DNA from: Enterobacter sp. 638
GTDB lineage: Bacteria; Pseudomonadota; Gammaproteobacteria; Enterobacterales; Enterobacteriaceae
NCBI RefSeq assembly: GCF_000016325.1
Contig: NC_009436.1
Span: forward strand, 3,038,001 to 3,102,000
Length of the DNA stretch: 64,000 nucleotides
Direction: 5' to 3'
The position numbers were made by a program, and so were the translations under genes. The notes under the pieces are model-generated. The model was given only the letters and a program-made list of their open reading frames with translations, was not told where the DNA came from and did not search any database. Below are positions 44,830-54,096 of the stretch, piece by piece (the stretch's first letter is position 1; the number at the start of each line of letters is the position of its first letter).

Positions 44830-45783
44830 TTACAGCAACTCTCGCGCCGCTGACACAATATCGTGCGCCGTCAGACCATACTCTTTTTGCAAGAAATCCT
44901 GCGTTCCGACCTGACCGTAACGCTCTTTTACGCCCACGCGCCGCATCGGTACCGGGCACGTTTCGACCAGCACTTCCGCCACCGCCGAACCCAATCCGTT
45001 GTGGATGCTGTGGTTTTCGCAGGTCACAATCCGGCCTGTTTTTTCAGCGTAGTTTTTCACCAGCATTCGGTCGATAGGTTTCAGGGTGAACATATCGATG
45101 ACTGCCGCGCTTACGCCCTCCTGTTCAAGCTGACGTGCTGCTTCTAACGCTTCCGCAACCATGATTCCGTTGGCGATAAGGGTAATGTCGTGCCCTTCCC
45201 GCAATACGTTACCTTTGCCGATGGTAAACGTTGAGCCCGGCGCGTAAACGCTTGGCGCTTGCTTGCGGATTGTGCGGACCCAGTAGAATCCTTCCAGATC
45301 GATAAGCTGACGCAATACATCCTCAAACATCACGGCATCCGTCACTTCCAGCACCACGGAATGCGCCAGACCACGCACAATACCCATATCCTCAAATGAC
45401 ATGTGCGTACCGCCGTTATGGCAGGCTGTAACGCCTGCATCCGAAGCGATGACCTTGACGTTATTTCGCTGATAATCCAAAGACATAAACAGCTGGTCGA
45501 AACAGCGACGGCTGGCAAAAGCCGTAAAAGTATGCACAAACGGCTTACGTCCAGTCAGCGATAAACCCGCGGCCGTGCCAATCACGTTGGCTTCCATAAT
45601 GCCGCAGTTGATGACGTGCTGTGGATAATCACGCGCTACGCCATCCATCGCCATTGAGCTCATCAGGTCCGCTTCAAGAGCAATAATATCGCTGCCCGCT
45701 TCTATCTGACTCGCCACGAAACCGGCATACACTTTACGCATCTCAACAGCGTCTTTCTGTCCTGCGGGTGCAACCTTAATCAT
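44830..45783 (-). CDS. Split transketolase, C-terminal subunit
   Basis: 317-residue protein corresponding to the pyrimidine-binding and C-terminal domains of transketolase; Salmonella carries a similar gene at this locus. The catalytic glutamate is Glu64 in GIMEANVIG, and the aromatic pocket is in HTFTAFASRR. The motif HNGGTH (122-127) replaces GEDGPTH of E. coli TktA. By my alignment the TktA residues His461 and Asp469 become Ser114 and Asn123. The first hydrogen-bonds donor phosphate and the second reads acceptor C2 stereochemistry in yeast enzyme work. Arg173 keeps the phosphate-binding arginine. The start is ATG behind GGAGG, overlapping the N-subunit gene by eight bases. It is the last gene of a five-gene operon. 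Confidence 0.88.
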   Translation of the reverse strand: MIKVAPAGQKDAVEMRKVYAGFVASQIEAGSDIIALEADLMSSMAMDGVARDYPQHVINCGIMEANVIGTAAGLSLTGRKPFVHTFTAFASRRCFDQLFMSLDYQRNNVKVIASDAGVTACHNGGTHMSFEDMGIVRGLAHSVVLEVTDAVMFEDVLRQLIDLEGFYWVRTIRKQAPSVYAPGSTFTIGKGNVLREGHDITLIANGIMVAEALEAARQLEQEGVSAAVIDMFTLKPIDRMLVKNYAEKTGRIVTCENHSIHNGLGSAVAEVLVETCPVPMRRVGVKERYGQVGTQDFLQKEYGLTAHDIVSAARELL

Positions 45784-46606
45784 TTGCGGCCTCCAGTTGG
45801 CGAATCGTCTCGTTGAGCGCGGCTTTAACTTCATCCGTCAGGCGTAAATGGTGAGAGTTGCTAAGCTGCTCCAGATACGGCACGCCCTGCCCTTTTATAC
45901 TGTCGAGGATCACCACGCGCGGCCTGGCCTGAGCCTCAGGTACTGGCGCTACGACCTCGAGCAGACCGGGAATGTCATCGCCTTTGACCGTCATCACGTC
46001 AAAACCAAATGCGCGGAATTTACCTTCCAGATCAAAGGCGCAAATGATTTCGTCCAGTTCACCATCGAGCTGTTGTTTATTCCAGTCGACGAACACGGTC
46101 AGATTATTCAGACGGTGATGGGCAATAAACTGGAACGCTTCCCAGCACTGTCCTTCATTCAGCTCACCATCTCCCACAATGCAGAAGACGCGATTTGGCC
46201 GGCCCGCCAGCTTATGCGACAGCGCCATGCCGCCCGCAATGGAAATCCCCTGCCCCAGTGAACCGGTCGTGGCATCCACACCCCGCGTCTTGAGCCGATC
46301 CGGGTGGCTCGGCAGGCGTGTTCCGTTATGATTAAGCGTACTTAGCTCCGCAACCGGGAAATAGCCTTTAATCGCCAGCGTGCTGTAAAGCGCGGGACCG
46401 GCGTGGCCTTTCGACAGCACAAAGTAATCACGCTCTGACCAGTCGGGATCGGCTGGGTCGATTTTCATCACCGAACCGTAAAGTACCGCCAGGGTCTCGA
46501 CCACCGACATACTGCCGCCATAATGCCCAAAACCCAGCTGCGTTAGCGATTTGAGCGTCGCCACGCGGATATCACGCGCCAGTCGGGTAACCTCATTCAC
46601 ATTCAT
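45776..46606 (-). CDS. Split transketolase, N-terminal subunit
   Basis: 276-residue thiamine-diphosphate-binding half of transketolase. The diphosphate/Mg motif GDGELNEGQCWEA (145-157) with Asn176 is intact. The substrate-channel histidines are His28 (GHYGGSMS), His68 (SKGHAG) and His101 (LPSHPD), and SLGQG (116-120) is present. It needs the adjacent C-terminal subunit for a complete active site. Its ATG overlaps the stop of the PTS EIIC gene, coupling sugar import to the enzyme. The substrate is not known from sequence; the linked PTS argues for an imported ketose phosphate. Confidence 0.9.
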   Translation of the reverse strand: MNVNEVTRLARDIRVATLKSLTQLGFGHYGGSMSVVETLAVLYGSVMKIDPADPDWSERDYFVLSKGHAGPALYSTLAIKGYFPVAELSTLNHNGTRLPSHPDRLKTRGVDATTGSLGQGISIAGGMALSHKLAGRPNRVFCIVGDGELNEGQCWEAFQFIAHHRLNNLTVFVDWNKQQLDGELDEIICAFDLEGKFRAFGFDVMTVKGDDIPGLLEVVAPVPEAQARPRVVILDSIKGQGVPYLEQLSNSHHLRLTDEVKAALNETIRQLEAAND

Positions 46607-47994
46607 GATTTAGCTCCGGTGTTTTCCTGCGCATTACCGCCAGCAGATTTGTTTTTAGCAAACACGTTGTAGGCCACCAGCAGGGCGAATACCGCCACGA
46701 CAAGGCCTGTAATCGCAAACGGTGAGAGATAACGCGCGAGGTTGCCCAACAGAATCCCGACAGCACCGAAGTCAGCGTCCGAGAACGTGGTGTTAGAAAA
46801 CCCGATTGCGCCGAGCACTGGCAGCAGCAGGACTGGGAGGAACGTGATCAGCAGACCGTTGGCAAATGCACCAATCATCGCGCCACGACGGCCGCCCGTC
46901 GCATTCCCAAATACACCCGCTGTCGCACCAGTGAAGAAGTGTGGAACTACGCCAGGCAGGATCAGCACCCAGTTCAACTGGCCGCAGATTAACAAGCCCA
47001 CCAGTCCACCCAGGAAGCTGAACAGGAAACCGATCAGCACGGCGTTAGGGGCGTAGGGATAAACTACCGGACAGTCCAGCGCAGGGCGCGCATTCGGTAC
47101 CAGTTTTTCCGAGAATCCGGTAAAGGCCGGAACGATTTCTGCCAGAATCAGACGCACACCCTGCAGGATGATGAACACGCCAGCGGCGAACGTAATGGCC
47201 ATGATAATTGCGTAAACCAGGTAGTTTTGCCCGCCGCTGTACGTGCTTTCTACATACTCGCGTCCGGCACTCACCGCCATGATCAGATAAATAATCATCA
47301 TGGTCAGCGAGATAGAAATTGAGCTGTCGCGCAGGAAGCTCAGGTTCTTCGGCAGATTCATCTCTTCCGTTGAACGTGAACCCTTACCGCATTTGCTGCC
47401 GATCCAACCGGAAAGCACGTAGCCCAGAGTACCGAAGTGACCAAAGGCGATATCGTCGTTACCGGTGATACGTTTCATGTAGCGCTGCGCGATCGCGGGG
47501 AAGAACGCCATCACCAGACCAAGAATCAACGAGCCGGTAAAGACCAGACCGACGCCTTCAAACCCAGCGACCGTCAGGATCACACCGATCATACATGCCA
47601 TATAAAAAGTGTGGTGGCCGGTGAGGAAGATGTATTTAAGGCGCGTAAAGCGGGCGACAATAATATTTGCCACCATACCAAAGGCCATAATCAGCGCGGT
47701 TGATGCGCCATATTTTTCCAGAGCGATGGAAACAATCGCTTCATTATTCGGGATAATCCCCTGAATATTGAATGCGTGCTCAAACATACCGCCTAATGGA
47801 TTTAATGATCCGACCAGTACGGTCGCACCACCGCCCAAGACAATAAAGCCGAGAATGGTTTTAATCGTACCTTTAACGACATCAGAAAAAGGTTTTTTCT
47901 GCGCCACCAGCCCGATCAATGCAATTAAGCCAACCAGTACCGAAGGGACTTTTAAAATATCAACAACGAAGTTCAGCGTTTCGAGGATAAACAT
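46603..47994 (-). CDS. PTS EIIC, ascorbate/Ula (SgaT) family permease
   Basis: 463-residue membrane permease of the UlaA/SgaT type (UlaA has 465). About ten or eleven hydrophobic segments are visible, with conserved glycine-rich stretches such as VLGGGATVLVGSLNPLGGMF (about 52-71), and GHHTFYMA and PHFFTGATAGVFGN. The start is the ATG at 47992-47994 behind GGTGG; twenty in-frame codons upstream look non-coding. It imports and phosphorylates its sugar with the EIIB and EIIA encoded upstream. Real L-ascorbate use would need the ula catabolic enzymes, which are absent here, so another substrate is more likely. Confidence 0.92.
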   Translation of the reverse strand: MFILETLNFVVDILKVPSVLVGLIALIGLVAQKKPFSDVVKGTIKTILGFIVLGGGATVLVGSLNPLGGMFEHAFNIQGIIPNNEAIVSIALEKYGASTALIMAFGMVANIIVARFTRLKYIFLTGHHTFYMACMIGVILTVAGFEGVGLVFTGSLILGLVMAFFPAIAQRYMKRITGNDDIAFGHFGTLGYVLSGWIGSKCGKGSRSTEEMNLPKNLSFLRDSSISISLTMMIIYLIMAVSAGREYVESTYSGGQNYLVYAIIMAITFAAGVFIILQGVRLILAEIVPAFTGFSEKLVPNARPALDCPVVYPYAPNAVLIGFLFSFLGGLVGLLICGQLNWVLILPGVVPHFFTGATAGVFGNATGGRRGAMIGAFANGLLITFLPVLLLPVLGAIGFSNTTFSDADFGAVGILLGNLARYLSPFAITGLVVAVFALLVAYNVFAKNKSAGGNAQENTGAKS

Positions 47995-48010
47995 ATCCAC
48001 CTCACTAAAG

Positions 48011-48283
48011 TTATTGTTTGTCGAACCAGGCGCGTAATTGCGCTTCGAGTTCATTAATGTCGATGATGTTGTTGATCACCACCAGCTGGCTTTCAGGCAC
48101 GCTTGCGCTGGCGGCGATATCTTTCGCCATCACGAAAACGTCGGCAGCACCCGGCGTGGCGGATGACAGATCGGAGTGCTCTACTTCAGCTTCAATATTT
48201 AATTTTTTTAGCACTTTTTTGATATTCATTTCGACCATGAAACTGCTGCCCAGGCCGGAACCACAAATCGCCATAATTTTCAT
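48011..48283 (-). CDS. PTS EIIB, lactose/ascorbate-type
   Basis: 90-residue soluble phosphocarrier. The phosphorylated cysteine is Cys7 in MAICGSGLGSSFM, the P-loop-like motif of UlaB-type EIIB domains. It lies 16 bases before the EIIC gene and 77 bases after EIIA, all on the minus strand. It transfers phosphate from EIIA to the incoming sugar. Confidence 0.9.
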   Translation of the reverse strand: MKIMAICGSGLGSSFMVEMNIKKVLKKLNIEAEVEHSDLSSATPGAADVFVMAKDIAASASVPESQLVVINNIIDINELEAQLRAWFDKQ

Positions 48284-48360
48284 TGTTATGCCTTTTTCGA
48301 GTAGAGTACATCCGCATCACGCGCAGGCGTAATGTGTTTATTTATTGGAATGCGTAATAT

Positions 48361-48804
48361 CTAGAATCGTTCGATGACGGCGTTTATTTCCTCCCGTGTG
48401 TTTGCCCTGTGCAATTCAGCCAAATCGTCATCACTGGAAAATAACTCAGCCAGCGCAGAAATCATTTCGATGTGACTATTTTTGTCAGGTGCAGCAAGCA
48501 TGATGATAATATCAACCGGATCGAATTCTCCGGCACCAAATGAAACTCCCTGTTTAAGTTTTAATAATGAGAGACCCAGTCCTTTAGCCCCTTCTTCTGG
48601 CCGCGCATGCGGCATCGCTAGCCCTGGTGCCAGCACATAATACGGTCCTAACTTATGATGTTGCTCAACGATCGCCGTAACGTATTCCGGAGCAATCACG
48701 TTCACATCCAGCAATGGCTGGGCACATATCTCCAGTGCCTGTGCCCAGTTTTCAACCCGATCCTCGAGAATGATGGTGGCATCGTTTAACCATTTATTGA
48801 GCAC
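48361..48804 (-). CDS. PTS EIIA, mannitol/fructose (UlaC)-type
   Basis: 147-residue EIIA of the PTS_EIIA_2 fold. The phosphorylated histidine is His66 in GLAMPHARPEEG, and a second conserved segment is FDPVDIIIMLAAPDKNSH. The start is taken as GTG 48802-48804, six bases behind AGGAG; the frame remains open upstream to a TTG at 48849 but without a ribosome site. It is the first gene of the operon, next to the divergent regulator and its operators. Confidence 0.88.
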   Translation of the reverse strand: MLNKWLNDATIILEDRVENWAQALEICAQPLLDVNVIAPEYVTAIVEQHHKLGPYYVLAPGLAMPHARPEEGAKGLGLSLLKLKQGVSFGAGEFDPVDIIIMLAAPDKNSHIEMISALAELFSSDDDLAELHRANTREEINAVIERF

Positions 48805-48865
48805 TGTCTTCTCCTGCCCTTGCGCCTGGAATGAGCAAACTTTATTCAACCCATGAATAGTTAGC

Positions 48866-48881
48866 TGCGATCAAGATCACA
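48866..48881 (-). promoter_or_regulatory. CRP-like site upstream of the PTS/transketolase operon
   Basis: TGCGATCAAGATCACA matches nine of ten positions of the consensus TGTGA-N6-TCACA. It lies about 70 bases before the EIIA start and two bases from the first palindromic operator, a suitable place for catabolite activation of a PTS operon. Confidence 0.6.
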
Positions 48882-48883
48882 AA

Positions 48884-48895
48884 GATAGCGCTACC
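48884..48895. promoter_or_regulatory. Candidate LacI-type operator O1
   Basis: GATAGCGCTACC is a palindrome with one mismatch. It has the central CpG dyad typical of LacI/GntR-family operators and the same core as O2, whose centre is 34 bases away. Confidence 0.6.
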
Positions 48896-48916
48896 AATCT
48901 TTAACATCCAAAATTG

Positions 48917-48930
48917 TGATAGCGCTATCA
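48917..48930. promoter_or_regulatory. Candidate LacI-type operator O2
   Basis: TGATAGCGCTATCA is a perfect 14-bp palindrome with a central CG. It lies between the divergent promoters of the PTS operon and the LacI-family gene, as expected for repression of both. A TATACT at 48979-48984 is a candidate -10 for the regulator gene. Confidence 0.65.
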
Positions 48931-49040
48931 AATTACAATCAGCGCGGGAAATCACAGTAAAAAAAGGGATTTAAGGCGTATACTGAATCAACGTGAAGCG
49001 AAGGATGAGAAGAAAATCGCGTCTGTCATCAGGAACGAGT

Positions 49041-50060
49041 ATGTCTTTAACCCGAAAACGACGTAGTACCGGCAAAGTGACGATCTCTGACGTCGCGCAG
49101 CTTGCCGGCGTGGGTACCATGACGGTGTCCCGCGCATTGCGCACGCCCGAACAGGTTTCCGATAAGCTACGAGAAAAAATAGAAGCGGCGGTGCATGAAC
49201 TGGGATATATGCCCAACCTTGCCGCTAGTGCGCTGGCATCGGCGTCATCATGGACCATCGCAATGGTCGTTCCCAATCTTGCAGAAGATGGCTGTTCTGA
49301 GATGTTTGCCGGATTGCAGCAAATCCTGCAACCTGCCGGATACCAGATCATCCTGGCTGAATCTCAACACCGCCCCGAACAAGAAGAGAAATTACTGGAA
49401 ACGCTGCTGGCATCGAATATCGCAGCCGCTATCTTACTCAGCGTTGAACATACCGACACCGTCCGCCATTGGCTGAAAAACGCGTCAATTCCGGTGATGG
49501 AAATGGGTGCGATGCGCGCCGACCCGCTCGATATGAACATTGGAATTGATAACGTTGCGGCGATGTACGAGATAACCGAACTGGTCATTCAGCGGGGATA
49601 TCAAAACATTGGTCTGCTGTGCGCCAATCAGGAACAGTGGATTTTCCAGCAGCATCTGCAAGGCTGGTATAAAGCGATGTTACGCCACCACCTTTCGCCT
49701 AACAGAGTGATCAATGCTGCGCTCCCGCCTAATTTCTCGACCGGCGCGTCACAACTGCCGGAGTTTTTACTCGCCTGGCCGGAACTGGATGCGCTGGTGT
49801 GTGTTTCGGATGAGCTGGCGTGCGGGGTGTTGTACGAATGTCAGCGCAGACGCATCAAAGTGCCTGACGATCTGGCCGTCGTCGGTTTTGGCGATAGTGA
49901 TGTGAGCCGCGTCTGTCAGCCACCTTTGACCACAATGGCTGTGCCACACCGCAAGATTGGTGTTGAAGCCGGACGGGCTTTGCTGGAACGGATGAATGGC
50001 GGCGACTGGCGCGATCAGAAACCGATCGCCTCCAGTCTGTGTCTGCGGGAAAGTTGCTAA
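49041..50060 (+). CDS. LacI/GntR-family transcriptional regulator
   Basis: 339-residue repressor of the LacI family, closest in style to GntR. The N-terminal helix-turn-helix and hinge (about 10-60) read VTISDVAQLAGVGTMTVSRALR, then LGYMPNLAASALAS. A periplasmic-binding-protein-like effector domain follows (about 65-335). The start is ATG 49041 behind AGGA; an in-frame GTG at 48993 has no good ribosome site and would add an arginine-rich tail. It is divergent from the PTS/transketolase operon with paired palindromes between, so it is very probably its local regulator. The effector is unknown. Confidence 0.9.
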   Translation: MSLTRKRRSTGKVTISDVAQLAGVGTMTVSRALRTPEQVSDKLREKIEAAVHELGYMPNLAASALASASSWTIAMVVPNLAEDGCSEMFAGLQQILQPAGYQIILAESQHRPEQEEKLLETLLASNIAAAILLSVEHTDTVRHWLKNASIPVMEMGAMRADPLDMNIGIDNVAAMYEITELVIQRGYQNIGLLCANQEQWIFQQHLQGWYKAMLRHHLSPNRVINAALPPNFSTGASQLPEFLLAWPELDALVCVSDELACGVLYECQRRRIKVPDDLAVVGFGDSDVSRVCQPPLTTMAVPHRKIGVEAGRALLERMNGGDWRDQKPIASSLCLRESC

Positions 50061-50063
50061 GGC

Positions 50064-50618
50064 CTATTCAGCCTGTTCTTGCTTTTCAGGTTTAGCGGAT
50101 TCATTTTTGGCATTGCGGCTCATCCACAGAGCCAGCGCTTTAAGTGAGTCCGGCGTAAACTCATCGCAGCGCGCGGTAATCTCTTCTGGCGTCATCCAGC
50201 TCACTTCGCTCACTTCTTCTTCCTGAAGCGCAAAAGGTCCGTGGGACACGCAGCTAAACAGGCCTCCCCAGACACGGCAGTGCGGATCTTCAAAATAGAA
50301 CTGACCGTGCTCGGCAAACGGTACGCCCGCAATGCCTAACTCTTCTTCTGCTTCGCGGCGAGCAGAGTCCAGCAGAATTTCATCTGCCTGCACGACGCCT
50401 CCTGCGGTGGCATCCAGCATACCCGGAAGAAAATCTTTTGTTTCAGTACGTCGCTGTACCAGGATCTTACCCATTCCGTCGTGGACAACGATGTAAGTTG
50501 CGCGATGACGCAGACGCTGCGCGCGCATTTGCTCGCGGCTCGCCTGGGCGATCACGTCATTGTCTTCGTTGACAATATCAACCCATTCTGTACTTGCCAA
50601 ATGACTCTGCTCCACCAT
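50064..50618 (-). CDS. yfcD: Nudix hydrolase YfcD
   Basis: 184-residue Nudix protein related to isopentenyl-diphosphate isomerases, corresponding to E. coli YfcD (180 aa). The Nudix box is complete: [24 protein letters not shown] at about 73-96, with the RE..EE metal-binding core. The C-terminal tail is charged ([12 protein letters not shown]). The physiological substrate is unknown. It ends three bases from the convergent regulator gene, with no visible terminator. Confidence 0.93.
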   Translation of the reverse strand: MVEQSHLASTEWVDIVNEDNDVIAQASREQMRAQRLRHRATYIVVHDGMGKILVQRRTETKDFLPGMLDATAGGVVQADEILLDSARREAEEELGIAGVPFAEHGQFYFEDPHCRVWGGLFSCVSHGPFALQEEEVSEVSWMTPEEITARCDEFTPDSLKALALWMSRNAKNESAKPEKQEQAE

Positions 50619-50672
50619 CGGGAACCCTTCTCGTTAAGCGCTCTTTTGGCGCGTTTACAGTTGAGGTGTAAC

Positions 50673-51224
50673 TTACGTATTAATGCTGACCTGCGCAATA
50701 ACTTGCTGATCATTAAGTGCGATAACGCGTAATTGATTATCGTCCAGAACACCGTAGCTGGGCGCATGCCCGCCTTTCGGTATACTGACTGAGCCGGGAT
50801 TGAAATGCATAATTTCCCCCCGCCTCTCAGCCACTGGAATATGAGTATGACCGTAAACCAGCACATCGCCAGTCGTCAGCGCGGGCAGATTATCCGGGCC
50901 GAAGAGATGACCGTGGGTCAAAAATAAACGGCAATTCTCCAGCAAAACCTGTTGCCACGGCGCGGTTATCGGGAAATGCAGCAGCATCTGGTCTACTTCG
51001 CTGTCGCAATTACCGCGAACAGCGATGATTTCACCCGCGTACTGATTAAGTTTGTCTGCTACCTGCGCGGGGGCATAACCTTCCGGCAGTGCGTTGCGCG
51101 GGCCATGATTGAGCACGTCACCCAAAATAATAAGCCACTGTGCGCCGCTTTGTTCAAACAGCGACAGTACGCGTTCGGTGGCGGGCAACGATCCGTGGAT
51201 ATCTGATGCAAACATAAGTTTCAT
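50673..51224 (-). CDS. yfcE: Metallophosphoesterase YfcE
   Basis: 183-residue calcineurin-like phosphodiesterase with activity on model phosphodiesters in E. coli. The metal motifs are in order: FASDIHG (Asp/His), ILGDVLNHG, VRGNCD, THGHLFG and YGHTHIP. I chose ATG 51222-51224, seven bases behind AGGAG; a TTG one codon earlier is the alternative and gives the 184-residue form listed for E. coli. Confidence 0.95.
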   Translation of the reverse strand: MKLMFASDIHGSLPATERVLSLFEQSGAQWLIILGDVLNHGPRNALPEGYAPAQVADKLNQYAGEIIAVRGNCDSEVDQMLLHFPITAPWQQVLLENCRLFLTHGHLFGPDNLPALTTGDVLVYGHTHIPVAERRGEIMHFNPGSVSIPKGGHAPSYGVLDDNQLRVIALNDQQVIAQVSINT

Positions 51225-51279
51225 CAATCACTCCTGACGAAAAAACACGGCCCTATGATACCTCAGTCAGCAGTCTTAA

Positions 51280-52002
<723 letters not shown>

Positions 52003-52061
52003 TTACCGCCAGCACCTATACTCGATTCTATTCGCTGAGTCATGTCACGACAGGAGTTGAA

Positions 52062-52685
52062 ATGATAGACCTCTATTACGCCCCAACCCCAAACGGTCAT
52101 AAAATCACGCTTTTTCTGGAAGAAACACAGATAGATTACCGCATCATTAAAGTGGATATCAGCAAGGGCGATCAGTTCAGGCCCGACTTTCTGACCATCT
52201 CCCCCAATAACAAAATTCCGGCCATCGTCGATACCGAACCGGCAGATGGCGGAAGACCATTCAGTTTGTTTGAATCGGGCGAAATCTTGCTGTATCTGGC
52301 TGAAAAATCAGGAAAACTGTTGAGTGATGAACTGCGTGAGCGCCACCACACGCTGCAGTGGCTCTTCTGGCAGTCAAGCGGGCTTGGGCCGATGCTCGGG
52401 CAAAATCATCATTTTAATCATTTCGCCCCGCAAACCATCCCCTATGCCATTGAACGTTATCAGTTTGAAACTCAACGGCTTTACACCGTGATGAACAAAC
52501 GGCTGGAGACGTCGCCGTGGTTGGGCGGAGAACATTACAGCATTGCTGATATTGCCTGCTGGCCGTGGATCAACGCGCATGAGCGCCAGCGAATTAATCT
52601 GGCCAATTACCCTGCGGTGAATAACTGGTTCGAGCGAATCCGTCACCGCCCCGCGACCGAACGTGCCATGCAGAAAATGCAGTAA
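52062..52685 (+). CDS. yfcG: Disulfide-bond oxidoreductase YfcG
   Basis: 207-residue nu-class GST homolog with glutathione-dependent disulfide reductase activity in E. coli. The active-site region APTPNGHKITLFLEE (7-21) contains the Thr/Asn pair used in place of a catalytic cysteine. SPNNKIPAI and LFESGEILLYLAEK bind glutathione. It is eight residues shorter at the C-terminus than E. coli YfcG. The ribosome site CAGGAG precedes the ATG. Confidence 0.94.
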   Translation: MIDLYYAPTPNGHKITLFLEETQIDYRIIKVDISKGDQFRPDFLTISPNNKIPAIVDTEPADGGRPFSLFESGEILLYLAEKSGKLLSDELRERHHTLQWLFWQSSGLGPMLGQNHHFNHFAPQTIPYAIERYQFETQRLYTVMNKRLETSPWLGGEHYSIADIACWPWINAHERQRINLANYPAVNNWFERIRHRPATERAMQKMQ

Positions 52686-52763
52686 ATATAAGCGCGTGGC
52701 GGAATGTGCGCGGCGTATTTCCTCATGTATCATGAGGCAAATAATGAACGGAGGAAGCCTGCA

Positions 52764-53126
52764 ATGTCACAGCACGACGCGATTATTCGTATAAAAAATT
52801 TACGCCTGCGCACGTTTATTGGGATCAAAGCCGAAGAGATGGAGAATCGACAGGATATCCTCATCAATGTGGTTATCCACTATCCGGCCGATAAAGCGCG
52901 CGCCAGCGAAGATATCAACGATGCGCTGAACTATCGCACCATTACCAAAAACATCATTAAGTACGTTGAAAATAACCGTTTCTCATTGCTGGAAAAATTA
53001 ACTCAGGATGTGCTCGATATCGCACGCGAACATCCTTGGGTCACTTATGCTGAGGTAGAGATCGATAAACTTCACGCGCTACGTTATGCCGACTCCGTCT
53101 CCATGACGTTGAGCTGGCGCCGCTAA
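52764..53126 (+). CDS. folX: Dihydroneopterin triphosphate 2'-epimerase FolX
   Basis: 120-residue tunnelling-fold enzyme that epimerises dihydroneopterin triphosphate to the monapterin form. It has the same length as E. coli FolX. Conserved [18 protein letters not shown] (about 19-36) and [20 protein letters not shown] (about 98-117) are visible. The start is ATG 52764 behind GGAGGA; 20 upstream in-frame codons do not align. It lies just before yfcH. Confidence 0.95.
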   Translation: MSQHDAIIRIKNLRLRTFIGIKAEEMENRQDILINVVIHYPADKARASEDINDALNYRTITKNIIKYVENNRFSLLEKLTQDVLDIAREHPWVTYAEVEIDKLHALRYADSVSMTLSWRR

Positions 53127-53145
53127 GCGCAAGCCAGGAGGTCGT

Positions 53146-54039
53146 ATGAAGATTCTGATGACAGGCGGTACTGGCCTGATTGGTCGCCATCTCGTTCCAC
53201 GCCTGCAAGCGCTGAAACATGATGTCACCGTTGTCACGCGCAGCCCGGATAAAGCGCGCCAGCTGCTCGGCAATGATGTTGGCATCTGGAAAGGACTGTC
53301 TGAACATCAGAATCTCGACGGCTTCGATGCTGTCATTAATCTTGCCGGTGAACCCATTGCCGATAAGCGCTGGACGGAACAGCAAAAACAGCGATTGTGC
53401 GATAGCCGCTGGAACATCACGCAAAAACTGGTCGATCTATTCCACGCCAGTGAAACGCCGCCATCGGTGTTGATCTCTGGTTCGGCGGCGGGTTATTACG
53501 GCGATCTCGGTGAAGTCGTTGTTACCGAAGAAGAGCCACCGCATAACGAGTTCACCCACAAACTCTGCGCGCGCTGGGAGCAAATTGCCTGCGGTGCGCA
53601 AAGCGATCGCACCCGCGTCTGTCTGCTGCGTACCGGCGTCGTGCTGGCGCCAAAAGGCGGGATTCTGGCGAAGATGATGCCCGTCTTTAAGCTGGGACTA
53701 GGCGGCCCCATTGGCAACGGACGTCAGTATCTGGCGTGGATTCATGTCGACGATATGATCAATGCGATTATTTGGCTGCTGGATAACGATCTGCGCGGCC
53801 CGTTCAACATGGTGTCGCCGTATCCGGTTCGCAATGAACAGTTTGCGCATGCGCTCGGCCATGCGCTAAAACGCCCTGCCATTCTGCGTGCCCCGGCAAC
53901 TGCCGTTCGATTGATAATGGGCGAATCGTCAGTACTGGTGCTTGGCGGACAGCGCGCTCTGCCAAAACGCCTCGAAGCGGCCGGATTTGCGTTTCGCTGG
54001 TATGACTTAGAGGAAGCGTTGGGAGATGTGGTGGGTTAA
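53146..54039 (+). CDS. yfcH: Epimerase family protein YfcH
   Basis: 297-residue extended SDR protein (DUF1731 family), the same length as E. coli YfcH. The NAD(P) motif [12 protein letters not shown] starts at residue 5, and the catalytic-type YxxxK region is replaced by the family pattern around [10 protein letters not shown] and THKLCARWE. The C-terminal domain ends [21 protein letters not shown]. The biochemical role is not established. It starts 19 bases after folX behind AGGAGG. Confidence 0.93.
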   Translation: MKILMTGGTGLIGRHLVPRLQALKHDVTVVTRSPDKARQLLGNDVGIWKGLSEHQNLDGFDAVINLAGEPIADKRWTEQQKQRLCDSRWNITQKLVDLFHASETPPSVLISGSAAGYYGDLGEVVVTEEEPPHNEFTHKLCARWEQIACGAQSDRTRVCLLRTGVVLAPKGGILAKMMPVFKLGLGGPIGNGRQYLAWIHVDDMINAIIWLLDNDLRGPFNMVSPYPVRNEQFAHALGHALKRPAILRAPATAVRLIMGESSVLVLGGQRALPKRLEAAGFAFRWYDLEEALGDVVG

Positions 54040-54096
54040 ATTGGCCGCGTTACGTATGGTAAAGTCACTATTCTGACTCCCTGCAATGGCGTAACA

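Noticed and set aside
44830..46606. The two transketolase genes as one gene broken by a frameshift
   Set aside because: Both halves have proper starts and ribosome sites, the overlap is at a natural domain boundary, and split transketolases are an established family.
48805..48849. A longer EIIA beginning at a TTG
   Set aside because: The GTG at 48804 has AGGAG at good spacing and gives the normal EIIA domain start; the TTG has neither.
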